64,000 bases of DNA, taken from positions 62,001 through 126,000 of the forward strand of contig NZ_CANMTE010000005.1 in NCBI RefSeq assembly GCF_947500795.1, written 5' to 3'. This document shows positions 8,593 to 16,132 of the stretch, in pieces (position 1 is the stretch's first letter; every line of letters starts with the position of its first letter). The DNA comes from an uncultured Gelidibacter sp. (GTDB lineage Bacteria > Bacteroidota > Bacteroidia > Flavobacteriales > Flavobacteriaceae). The notes under the pieces were generated by a model. That model was not told where the DNA came from, ran no database searches, and was given only the letters and a program-made list of their open reading frames with translations. Both the position numbers and the translations under genes were made by a program.

Positions 8593-9891
8593 ATGAGTAA
8601 GAAAAAAGTAATAATTATCATATCCGCAGTCATACTGCTAATCTTGGTGTTGATTTTTGGAAAGAAAGCAGGATGGTTTGGAGCAACAGGAAACTTCAAG
8701 GAGGTGGAGATCCAAAAGGTGACCCTCATGGATATTGTTGAGAAAGTCTCTGCTACGGGTAAAATTCAGCCTGAAGTTGAGGTAAAAATATCGAGTGAAG
8801 TTTCAGGAGAAATTATCGATTTGCCTTTTAAAGAAGGTCAGCAGGTTAAAAAAGGGGATTTGTTGGTACGTGTTAATCCAGATTTAATTCAATCGGCGGT
8901 TAATAGAAGTCAAGCAACGTATCAAAACATTAAAGCAGGATTGGAGCAAGCCGAAGCCTCTTTAAGGGAAGCAAAATCGAATTACGATCGTAACAAGCAG
9001 CTTTTCGAAAAAGGTATTATTTCAAAATCAGAATGGGATAAAGCAGTTTCAGGATACGAAATAGCGAAAGCCAGCAGACAATCTGCCTATTACAATGTGC
9101 AAAGTGCGGGCGCTTCAGTAAATGAGGCGCGAGATAATTTGAACAGAACTACTATTTATGCGCCAATGAGCGGAACCATTTCTAAATTAGATGTGGAACT
9201 AGGTGAGCGTGTGGTAGGAACCCAACAAATGGCAGGTACGGAAATTTTGAGAGTGGCCAATTTGAACAATATGGAGGTTGAAATTGATGTGAACGAAAAT
9301 GACATCGTCAAAGTTCAAATCGGCGATTCAACAATTGTAGAGGTCGATGCTTATCTTAAAAAACAATTCAAGGGCGTTGTAACGGCAATTGCTAACTCGG
9401 CAGCAGGAGCACTTACAGCAGACCAGGTGACTAACTTTAAGGTGAAAGTTAGAATCCTTGAAGAGTCGTATCAAGATTTGATAGAAGGAAAAGGCGAAAA
9501 CTACTCCCCATTCCGTCCAGGAATGACGGCAACCGTAGATATTATTACAAAACGACGCAAAAATGTGGTGAGTGTTCCAATTAGCGCTATTGTGATTAAA
9601 TCAGATACGTCTTCAGTCAAGAAAATAGTCGCTAAAAAAGAAGATGAAGAAACAGGAACAGAAAAGATTGACAGTGGCGAAAAATTTGAATGTGTTTTTG
9701 TAAAAGTCAATGATGAAGCCCGACTAAGAGTTGTAAAAACCGGCATTCAAGACGATGCGAACATTGAAATTCTATCCGGATTAAAAGAAAATGACGTTAT
9801 TATTACTGGGCCTTACAATGTGGTTTCAAAAATATTGAATCCTGGTGATAAGATAGAAGTAAAAGATAAAACCGAGGCTAGTAAAAAATAG
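8593..9891 (+). CDS. HlyD/MacA-type periplasmic adaptor (second of two)
   Basis: This 432-residue adaptor has an N-terminal membrane helix (about residues 4-23), a lipoyl half (TGKIQPEVEVKISSEVSGEI), a coiled-coil hairpin (about 95-175, with NYDRNKQLFEKGIISKSEWD), the second lipoyl half (TIYAPMSGTISKLDVELGE) and a beta-barrel plus membrane-proximal domain. The C-terminus carries an added charged insert (KKEDEETGTEKIDSGEK). It resembles the first adaptor of the operon but is longer and only distantly alike. It is MacA-like in layout. Confidence 0.92.
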   Translation: MSKKKVIIIISAVILLILVLIFGKKAGWFGATGNFKEVEIQKVTLMDIVEKVSATGKIQPEVEVKISSEVSGEIIDLPFKEGQQVKKGDLLVRVNPDLIQSAVNRSQATYQNIKAGLEQAEASLREAKSNYDRNKQLFEKGIISKSEWDKAVSGYEIAKASRQSAYYNVQSAGASVNEARDNLNRTTIYAPMSGTISKLDVELGERVVGTQQMAGTEILRVANLNNMEVEIDVNENDIVKVQIGDSTIVEVDAYLKKQFKGVVTAIANSAAGALTADQVTNFKVKVRILEESYQDLIEGKGENYSPFRPGMTATVDIITKRRKNVVSVPISAIVIKSDTSSVKKIVAKKEDEETGTEKIDSGEKFECVFVKVNDEARLRVVKTGIQDDANIEILSGLKENDVIITGPYNVVSKILNPGDKIEVKDKTEASKK

Positions 9892-9910
9892 TCTATAAAT
9901 CGATTCAATA

Positions 9911-10582
9911 GTGTCCTATATACTCAATATTGAAACAGCAACAACCAATTGTTCCGTCTCTCTTTCTAAGGAAGGAGAGACTTTGGTTTTAAAGGAAGAT
10001 TACAATTCTAATTATTCGCACGCGGAATCGCTGCATCTCTTTATTAATGCAGTTCTTGAAGAAGCGCATATAAAACCGGAAGACTTGGATGCTATTGCGG
10101 TAAGTAAAGGTCCTGGCTCTTATACGGGATTGCGGATTGGCGTGTCTTCAGCAAAAGGCCTTTGTTTCTCTTTGGATAAGCCTTTAATTTCTGTGGACAC
10201 TTTGGAAGCGTTGGCACATCAGGTCACTATAGAATCAGGGTGTATTATACCAATGCTCGATGCGCGACGCATGGAGGTTTATGCTTCTGTATTTGATAAG
10301 GACCACCAACAAATTAGAGCAATTGAGGCTGAAATATTGGACGAACATAGTTTTAAGGAGTTTTTAGAACTAGGAAAAGTTTATTTTATAGGGAACGGTG
10401 TTGAGAAAACGAAACAGATCATCACGCATCCTAATGCTGTTTTTATTGAAAACAAGTTGCCATCAGCTAAAGAAATGGGAAAACTAGCCACGATCAAGTA
10501 CAAAAAAAGCGACATTGAGAATGTCGCCTATTTTGAGCCTTTTTATTTAAAGGATTTTATTGGTACCAAACCAAAATCTTAA
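9911..10582 (+). CDS. tsaB: tRNA N6-threonylcarbamoyladenosine biosynthesis protein TsaB
   Basis: TsaB partners TsaD (with TsaE) in transferring threonylcarbamoyl to A37 of ANN-decoding tRNAs. This 223-residue protein opens with MSYILNIETATTNCSVSLS, the ASKHA-fold start of the family, and has SHAESLHLFINAVL and SKGPGSYTGLRIGVSSAKGL, both diagnostic. The start codon is GTG at 9911, since the conserved N-terminus begins there and no ATG fits. It lies 19 bases after the exporter operon and may be read through from it. Its stop overlaps by 3 bases the stop of the convergent MscS gene. Confidence 0.94.
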   Translation: MSYILNIETATTNCSVSLSKEGETLVLKEDYNSNYSHAESLHLFINAVLEEAHIKPEDLDAIAVSKGPGSYTGLRIGVSSAKGLCFSLDKPLISVDTLEALAHQVTIESGCIIPMLDARRMEVYASVFDKDHQQIRAIEAEILDEHSFKEFLELGKVYFIGNGVEKTKQIITHPNAVFIENKLPSAKEMGKLATIKYKKSDIENVAYFEPFYLKDFIGTKPKS

Positions 10583-11391
10583 CCTTCTTTATGGATTTCC
10601 ACTTGATGTGGGTAAGGTATATCAATTCCAGCAGCATCTAGAGCTTGTTTTGTGCTTTCCATAAGGTCATAGTAGGTGCTCCAGTAATCAGCGTTCTTAA
10701 CCCATGGTCTCACGTGGAAGTTAAGAGAACTATCCGCCAATTCGCTTAAACGCACTAAAGGCGCTGGTTCTTTTAAGACCGCAGGATGAGAAGTCAATTC
10801 ATTCATCAAGATTTCCTTGGTCTTTTTAATATCAGAATCATAACCTACACCAAATACCATATCTACACGACGTAATTCCATTGTAGAATAGTTCACAATA
10901 TTATCGTTACTCAATTTCCCATTTGGGATAATAATTTCCTTGTTATCAGGAGACGTCATTTTTGTAGTAAATATTTGGATTTCTTTGACAGTTCCGGCGA
11001 TACCTTGGGCTTCAATAAAATCGCCCACTTTATAAGGTTTGAAGATCATAATCAAAACCCCTCCAGCAAAATTTGCAAGTGATCCTTGTAACGCCAAACC
11101 GATGGCCAAACCTGCGGCAGCTAAAATTGCGGCAAAAGAGGTGGTGCCAATGCCAAAAATGCCAAGAACGACAACAATAAGAATGATTTTCAGAATCCAG
11201 TTTAAAAGATTCATTAGGAATTTGTTAAGGCTGATGTCGTAATTACCACGCTCCATCGTCTTTTGAGTGCCTTTCAAAATCATTTTAATGAGCCAAGATC
11301 CAACGATCCATATAAGAATAGCACCTAATAATTTTGGGCCATATAGAAGTGTAAGATCATATGCTCTGTCTATCCAACTTTGTAATTCCAT
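10579..11391 (-). CDS. Small-conductance mechanosensitive channel, MscS family
   Basis: MscS channels open under membrane tension to release solutes on osmotic downshock. This 270-residue protein has the MscS layout: an N-terminal periplasmic start (MELQSWIDRAYDLTLLYGPK), three membrane helices, the Gly/Ala-rich pore helix (ILAAAGLAIGLALQGSLANF), then the beta domain (KVGDFIEAQGIAGTVKEI) and an alpha/beta C-terminal domain. I chose the ATG at 11391; a longer form starting at 11427 would run through a -7 promoter box (11416-11423). It converges on tsaB, with overlapping stop codons. Confidence 0.92.
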   Translation of the reverse strand: MELQSWIDRAYDLTLLYGPKLLGAILIWIVGSWLIKMILKGTQKTMERGNYDISLNKFLMNLLNWILKIILIVVVLGIFGIGTTSFAAILAAAGLAIGLALQGSLANFAGGVLIMIFKPYKVGDFIEAQGIAGTVKEIQIFTTKMTSPDNKEIIIPNGKLSNDNIVNYSTMELRRVDMVFGVGYDSDIKKTKEILMNELTSHPAVLKEPAPLVRLSELADSSLNFHVRPWVKNADYWSTYYDLMESTKQALDAAGIDIPYPHQVEIHKEG

Positions 11392-11415
11392 GTATTTATT
11401 TTTAATGTTAAAAGG

Positions 11416-11423
11416 CAAAGTTA
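11416..11423 (-). promoter_or_regulatory. Bacteroidota -7 box of the MscS gene
   Basis: Read on the minus strand this is TAACTTTG, matching TAnnTTTG, with its last base 25 bases before the chosen ATG. No clear -33 TTG at the right distance was found. It supports the shorter start of the channel gene. Confidence 0.4.
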
Positions 11424-11553
11424 TCATTTATCAAAAGGAATAAAAAATTTGTCTAGGGCTTTAAGGAAAGATTAAGGACGTTATAGGCCTCATCACTTCA
11501 ATATGCATCAAATTCCGTGAGTATAGATGCAATCTCCAATTTCAACTTGACAC

Positions 11554-11581
11554 AAAAAAATAGCGCTTAAATAAAGCGCTA
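11554..11581 (-). terminator. Rho-independent terminator after the dodecin gene
   Basis: On the minus strand an 8-bp perfect stem (TAGCGCTT/AAGCGCTA, at 11561-11568 and 11574-11581) with a 5-base loop is followed by seven T. It lies 25 bases past the dodecin stop codon. Confidence 0.85.
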
Positions 11582-11605
11582 TATAAAATGTGATGTCTTC
11601 TGAGA

Positions 11606-11806
11606 TTAGTTGACTTCGAATGTAATTTTAAGATTGACTCTGAACTCGGTTACCTCGTCATTTTTAACGATGGCACTCTGCTCTTTAACATACACCGATT
11701 TAATGTTTTTAACCGTTTTAGAAGCATGCTTTACAGCTTTTTTAGTAGCATCTTCCCAGCTTTCATTTGAATTTGATAAAATTTCAACAACTTTTAATAC
11801 TGCCAT
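11606..11806 (-). CDS. Dodecin family flavin-binding protein
   Basis: Dodecins are small proteins that assemble into hollow 12-mers and store flavin (riboflavin, FMN or FAD) or CoA. This 66-residue protein has the full family pattern: MAVLKVVEILSNSNESWEDA, then one helix (ATKKAVKHASKTVKNIKSV) and two strands (YVKEQSAIVKND and FRVNLKITFEVN). It is a single-gene transcript: a terminator follows directly, and the Nfu gene lies 62 bases upstream with its own promoter. Confidence 0.93.
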   Translation of the reverse strand: MAVLKVVEILSNSNESWEDATKKAVKHASKTVKNIKSVYVKEQSAIVKNDEVTEFRVNLKITFEVN

Positions 11807-11868
11807 TTTCTATAGATTTTTTAATTAATATGATACTTATTCCCTTAAAGATAAGCATAATAAATTAA

Positions 11869-12771
11869 TTATCCATTTATGGCTTCTACGGTCAAATCTT
11901 TATCCTTAAGCATTTCTTTAAGCATATTTTCAATCCCATTCTTTAGGGTGAAGGTTGATGACGGACACCCGCTGCAGGCGCCTTGTAAAACAACTTTCAC
12001 AACTTTTGATTGAGGGTCATAAGATCGGAATTCGATATTTCCTCCATCATTGGCGACAGCCGGTTTTACATATTCGTCAAGAATGGTGATGATTTCCTTA
12101 GAAATATCATCATGATTCTCAAAAGTAACTGCTGCTTCTTGTTCTGCTTGTTTCTGCGCTTTTGGAGCATTGGCAGCTATAATTTCCTTTCCACTTTCAA
12201 TATAGTTTTTAAGGAAATCTCTTAATTCTGTCGTAATCTCATTCCAATCTGCAAGGTCATGTTTGGTGATGGAAATAAAGTTCTCATCGATAAACACACT
12301 TTTTACAAAAGGCAAATGGAATAACTCGGTAGCTAATGGAGAATATTTGGCGTCTTCAGCAGATACAAATTCGTAGGATGTAGGGCCCAGTCTTTTATTG
12401 ACTACAAATTTTAGAGCCGTCGGGTTAGGCGTGCTTTCCGCATAAACGGTAACAGGCGTATTTTTAGGTGAAGTAGACTCCGATACAACGAGCTTTCCGC
12501 TATTGATGTAATTTGCAATTTGTTCTGCAACTTCGTCTTGCACGTCTTCCCATTCAACAATGTCAAAACGTTCTAATGCTACAAAGTTTCCTGAGATATA
12601 TACTTTCTTTATGAAAGGTAAATAAAATAATTCCTGTGCCAGTGGAGAAGCTTTTGCTTCATCAATATTATCAAATTCAAAGCTTTCGTGGTTGGTTAAA
12701 AACTTGTCCGCTTCAAATTTTAATATGCTAGGATTACTTGTTTTTTGTATTGAAATTGTGGTCGTTTCCAT
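11869..12771 (-). CDS. Nfu-type iron-sulfur scaffold protein with two Nfu_N domains
   Basis: Nfu proteins carry a labile [4Fe-4S] cluster to client enzymes. This 300-residue protein has two N-terminal Nfu_N domains in tandem (about residues 4-93 and 108-195) that are clear repeats of each other (SNPSILKFEAD...LPFIKKVYISGNF and TPNPTALKFVVN...LPFVKSVFIDENF). They are joined by an Ala/Gln-rich linker to the NifU-type domain (222-290) with the cluster ligands GACSGCPSS (Cys266, Cys269). One Nfu_N is usual in many phyla; the doubled form is known to me from Bacteroidota. It is a single-gene unit. Confidence 0.92.
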   Translation of the reverse strand: METTTISIQKTSNPSILKFEADKFLTNHESFEFDNIDEAKASPLAQELFYLPFIKKVYISGNFVALERFDIVEWEDVQDEVAEQIANYINSGKLVVSESTSPKNTPVTVYAESTPNPTALKFVVNKRLGPTSYEFVSAEDAKYSPLATELFHLPFVKSVFIDENFISITKHDLADWNEITTELRDFLKNYIESGKEIIAANAPKAQKQAEQEAAVTFENHDDISKEIITILDEYVKPAVANDGGNIEFRSYDPQSKVVKVVLQGACSGCPSSTFTLKNGIENMLKEMLKDKDLTVEAING

Positions 12772-12788
12772 AGGTTCATTTCTTTATG

Positions 12789-12796
12789 CAAAAGTA
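12789..12796 (-). promoter_or_regulatory. Bacteroidota -7 box of the Nfu gene
   Basis: The minus-strand reading TACTTTTG matches TAnnTTTG and ends 18 bases before the Nfu start codon, giving a short leader. No matching -33 TTG was found at the usual spacing. Confidence 0.45.
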
Positions 12797-13103
12797 TGAA
12801 AACTAAAGGGTAAAAGTGACATTTTTGAGTAGGGATATTACGTGTGTAAATTGGACTTTAACTAAGTTTTTGTAATAGTCACTTCATTCTATTTACAGAA
12901 ATAATGGCAATAAAATGCCGATGTATTGAATATTATTCGGATGAATGACCATTCAATCTTTAAAAATTATATATTTGACTGTTGTATTTATTCGCACAAG
13001 TTAATGGATACATAGAATTTGAATGGTAATCATTTTATGGGCCCGTTGAAAATCTAAATAGGAGGAAGCATCGGTCTTATTGCCTTCAAAAAATTAATAG
13101 CAT
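12797..13103. other. Intergenic region between Nfu and PorP/SprF genes
   Basis: This divergent intergenic stretch holds no open frame of interest. On the plus strand TATATTTG (12970-12977) could be a -7 box for the PorP/SprF gene, giving a leader of about 120 bases. In that leader, AGGAGGAAG (13060-13068) is a strong anti-Shine-Dalgarno match, but the nearest real start codon is about 36 bases away. Confidence 0.4.
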
Positions 13104-14114
13104 ATGACATTTAAGAAGTTTTGTTTAGTAGGATTTGTAGGATTGATAGTGCAGTTTAGCAAAGCTCAAGAAGGATTACCAATATATTCAGATTATTTGA
13201 CGGATAACTATTATCTCATCCATCCGTCTATGGCTGGTGTTGCCAATTGTGCAAAGATCCGTTTGACCGCCCGTAAACAATGGTTTGGCGTCGATAATGC
13301 ACCGGCATTACAAACCATGAGTATCAATAGTAGAATAGGCGAAACACAATCTGCAGTTGGTGCCATTGTATATAATGATAATAACGGGTATCATTCCCAA
13401 ACAGGGGCTTACCTTACGTATGCACATCATTTGCTTTTTTCCCGTAATGAGATCGATTTGAATATGCTTTCTTTCGGATTAAGTGCAGGAGCGATTCAAT
13501 ACCGATTGGATTCATCAACATTTGAGCTTGATGGGTATGATCCATTAATTGCCGAATCAGATCCAAGTGCGATAAATTTTAACCTCGATTTTGGATTCTC
13601 CTATCATTTTATAAATTTTTACGCGCATGCCACCGTTAAAAACGTTTTAAACAATGATGGGGTTAACGTTAATGAGAGCGGTCTTTATAAGTATGATAAT
13701 TTAAGGACGCTTTTATTCAGTGCCGGAAATGTGTTCAGTAAATTGGGCAGCGATTGGAGCTATGAGCCTTCTATCATGTTTTTATATAGAGATGGCACCA
13801 AAGAATCTTCTATCGATTTAAATGCGAAGGTTTATAAGGAAATGGAATTTGGAAAACTGTGGGGCGGCATGTCTTACAGAAGAAGTTTAGATGGTGCGGA
13901 GGTATCCAATGGAGCAGGGGTGAGCAGTCAGAAATTGCAATACATCACGCCGTTTGTAGGTGTCGATTATAAAAACTTTGTTTTTGCTTATACCTATTCT
14001 TATCAATCCAATTCTGTGGTGTTTAACAATGGAGGCTTCCATCAATTGACATTAGGCTACAATTTCAACTGTCGTAAGAGAAAGTATGAATGTGCTTGTC
14101 CAGCCATTAACTAA
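13104..14114 (+). CDS. PorP/SprF family type IX secretion system membrane protein
   Basis: This 336-residue outer membrane beta-barrel protein has a signal peptide (cut near SKAQ, residue 22) and the family opening QEGLPIYSDYLTDNYYLIHPSMAG, followed by ARKQWFGVDNAPALQT. PorP/SprF proteins belong to the type IX secretion and gliding apparatus; paralogues often pair with large adhesins or gliding-motor proteins. No such partner is seen here: the next gene is a carbonic anhydrase. It may be a stand-alone paralogue. The C-terminus (NCRKRKYECACPAIN) is rich in cysteine and basic residues. Confidence 0.9.
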   Translation: MTFKKFCLVGFVGLIVQFSKAQEGLPIYSDYLTDNYYLIHPSMAGVANCAKIRLTARKQWFGVDNAPALQTMSINSRIGETQSAVGAIVYNDNNGYHSQTGAYLTYAHHLLFSRNEIDLNMLSFGLSAGAIQYRLDSSTFELDGYDPLIAESDPSAINFNLDFGFSYHFINFYAHATVKNVLNNDGVNVNESGLYKYDNLRTLLFSAGNVFSKLGSDWSYEPSIMFLYRDGTKESSIDLNAKVYKEMEFGKLWGGMSYRRSLDGAEVSNGAGVSSQKLQYITPFVGVDYKNFVFAYTYSYQSNSVVFNNGGFHQLTLGYNFNCRKRKYECACPAIN

Positions 14115-14165
14115 AAGGTGAAGAATCAATTCGCATCATTTCATTAAAATATTAAAATTAAGATC

Positions 14166-14684
14166 ATGCCCATAATTAAAGCCGTAAACGGAAATCACCC
14201 ACAAATAGCTGACGATTGTTATATCGCTGAGAACGCTACCATAGTTGGAGAGGTTACTATTGGAACCCAATGTAGTGTTTGGTTCAATGCTGTGATCCGT
14301 GGCGATGTGCACTATATTAAGATTGGAAATAAAGTGAATATTCAAGATGGTGCTGTGATACATGCCACCTATCAAAAATCGCCCACAACGATTGGGAATA
14401 ATGTGTCTATTGGCCATAACGCTATTGTACATGGCTGCACCATTCACGATAATGTGTTGATTGGTATGGGAAGCATTGTGATGGATGACTGCGTCGTGGA
14501 AAGCAATAGTATTATTGCAGCAGGAGCTGTAGTCACTAAAAACACGCGGATTGAATCAGGCAGTATTTATGCAGGAATACCGGCCAAAAAAGTGAAAGAT
14601 ATCAGCCAGGAATTAATCTCTGGTGAAATCGATCGTATTGCTGATAATTACGTGAAATATTCAAGTTGGTTTAAAGAGGAGTAA
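14166..14684 (+). CDS. Gamma-class carbonic anhydrase family protein
   Basis: This 172-residue left-handed beta-helix protein has hexapeptide repeats (IAENATIVGEVTIG, SVWFNAVIRGDV, NIQDGAVIHA, NVSIGHNAIVHG, VLIGMGSIV). It keeps the metal-site histidines of the gamma-CA/YrdA group (VIHA, IGHNAIVHG), which sit between trimer subunits. Members interconvert CO2 and bicarbonate or, like YrdA/PaaY, act as thioesterases or have no proven activity; which applies here cannot be told. It lies 51 bases after the PorP/SprF gene, so co-transcription is possible. Confidence 0.92.
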   Translation: MPIIKAVNGNHPQIADDCYIAENATIVGEVTIGTQCSVWFNAVIRGDVHYIKIGNKVNIQDGAVIHATYQKSPTTIGNNVSIGHNAIVHGCTIHDNVLIGMGSIVMDDCVVESNSIIAAGAVVTKNTRIESGSIYAGIPAKKVKDISQELISGEIDRIADNYVKYSSWFKEE

Positions 14685-14723
14685 TAATCTTAAAAGAGAC
14701 ATCAGCCTTCATTCATAAGCACT

Positions 14724-15503
14724 TTAAAACATCAAATGTTCTACTTTATAAGGGCCTTCAAGAATGTCGTTTAAAACAGTAGTAGGTCCATTGGTGTAAA
14801 ATACATTCTCAACCTTTTGAATCTTGCGGTTTAAAAGATCATGTTGTTCCAATAGCGTTTTTGTCTGTCGCGCAACAGCTTCACCAGAATCAATAATCTT
14901 TACATGTTCTGGAAGTATTTCCAACAATAAGGGCATCAAATAAGGGTAGTGTGTACAGCCCAAAACCAAATAATCAATATTGGCATCAAGCATTGGTTTG
15001 AGATATGTACGAAGTAAACCTCGCATGGCCTCACTATCCGTTTTGCCGTCTTCAATAAGCGCTACAATGCCTTCGCCAACCTGTTCAATTACTTTAATGC
15101 TCTGACTGTATAAATCGGCGCTCTTATGGAACAATTTGCTACTGAGTGTCCCTTTGGTAGCTAAGATGCCAATCGCCTTTGTTTGCGTGCTTAAAGCGGC
15201 TGGTTTAATGGCAGGTTCAATGCCCACAAAAGGGATGTCAAAACGCTCCCTAAGCTCTTTAATAGCATTGGTGGTGGCCGTATTACAAGCCACAACTATA
15301 ATCTTACATCCTTTTGAAATGAGAAACTCCGTGTTTTTGATGCTTAGCGCTAAAATCTCATCCTTAGATTTATTGCCGTAAGGCGCATTAAAATTATCGG
15401 CAAGATATAAGGTGTTCTCATAAGGGAGCAACGTCTTTATTTCCTTGAAAATAGACGTGCCACCAATTCCAGAATCGAAGATACCAATAGGAGCATTACT
15501 CAT
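14724..15503 (-). CDS. murI: Glutamate racemase
   Basis: MurI makes D-glutamate for peptidoglycan by a two-cysteine, cofactor-free racemisation. This 259-residue protein has the opening IGIFDSGIGGTSI, the first catalytic cysteine in VACNTATTNA (Cys73) and the second in LGCTHYPYL (Cys183, with His185), all intact. A -7 box (15508-15515) ends only five bases before the ATG, so the mRNA may be leaderless. The upstream skp-like gene is on the same strand, but a hairpin lies between them. Confidence 0.95.
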   Translation of the reverse strand: MSNAPIGIFDSGIGGTSIFKEIKTLLPYENTLYLADNFNAPYGNKSKDEILALSIKNTEFLISKGCKIIVVACNTATTNAIKELRERFDIPFVGIEPAIKPAALSTQTKAIGILATKGTLSSKLFHKSADLYSQSIKVIEQVGEGIVALIEDGKTDSEAMRGLLRTYLKPMLDANIDYLVLGCTHYPYLMPLLLEILPEHVKIIDSGEAVARQTKTLLEQHDLLNRKIQKVENVFYTNGPTTVLNDILEGPYKVEHLMF

Positions 15504-15507
15504 AGTA

Positions 15508-15515
15508 CAAAAATA
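15508..15515 (-). promoter_or_regulatory. Bacteroidota -7 box of murI
   Basis: The minus-strand sequence TATTTTTG matches TAnnTTTG and lies directly beside the start codon. If transcription starts 4-7 bases after the box, as in known Bacteroidota promoters, the transcript begins at or next to the ATG. Confidence 0.45.
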
Positions 15516-15516
15516 G

Positions 15517-15543
15517 GAAAGCCACTTATTAAAAGTGGCTTTC
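15517..15543 (-). terminator. Hairpin between ompH and murI, possible terminator
   Basis: An 11-bp perfect stem (GAAAGCCACTT with AAGTGGCTTTC) and a 5-base loop lie between ompH and murI on the minus strand. The T-run after the stem is weak (CCTATTTTTG) and overlaps the murI -7 box, so it may be a leaky terminator. Confidence 0.5.
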
Positions 15544-15573
15544 CGTATTAAAATATTGTGTGCTTTAAAAGTC

Positions 15574-16083
15574 TTAGAATCCTAATTCTTTTTTAACGTC
15601 AGCCATAAGGTCTTTCCCGTCAGCTAAAAGAACGCCTGATCCTTGAGTTGAATCCAATACATATTGAAAACCTTGAGCTTTTGCTACTTTTTTGATAGCT
15701 GCTTCAGCTCTATCAGTAATAGGCTTCAATAAATCAAATTCTTTCTTTTGAAGATCTTGTTGTGCAGTACCTTGGTACTCACGGATGCTTTGTTGCATAC
15801 CTTGAACTTCTTGAGATCTTTTTGCATTCTCCTCATCAGTCTTACTGTCAACTTCAGCTTGGTATTGCTTCATTTTATTTTGAAGCTCAGTAGCCATAGT
15901 TTGAATTTCAGTCTCATATGTTTTTTGCAATTTTTCTAATTCTGCTTGAGCACTTTTCATTGCTGGCATAGATTTAATAAGCTCTTGCGTATTAACATGG
16001 GCGATTTTACTTTGAGCATTAGAGAAAGATGTTGCTCCAATAAAAAGTAGTCCTGCAAATAAAAGGGTCTTAAAATGTTTCAT
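15574..16083 (-). CDS. Skp/OmpH family periplasmic chaperone (second copy)
   Basis: Skp holds unfolded outer membrane proteins in the periplasm and delivers them to BamA. This 169-residue protein has a signal peptide (cut near FSNAQ, residue 24), then KIAHVNTQELIKSMPAMKSA, a long coiled-coil (about residues 38-120) and a C-terminal strand-helix part (GFQYVLDSTQGSGVLLADG), the family form. It is the last gene of a run (DUF6089 protein, uppS, bamA, ompH, ompH) on the minus strand and lies 49 bases after its longer paralogue. Confidence 0.93.
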   Translation of the reverse strand: MKHFKTLLFAGLLFIGATSFSNAQSKIAHVNTQELIKSMPAMKSAQAELEKLQKTYETEIQTMATELQNKMKQYQAEVDSKTDEENAKRSQEVQGMQQSIREYQGTAQQDLQKKEFDLLKPITDRAEAAIKKVAKAQGFQYVLDSTQGSGVLLADGKDLMADVKKELGF

Positions 16084-16132
16084 TTTTAAAATAGTATTAC
16101 GTGTTATAATTATTAATTGTTTTTACTTATTG

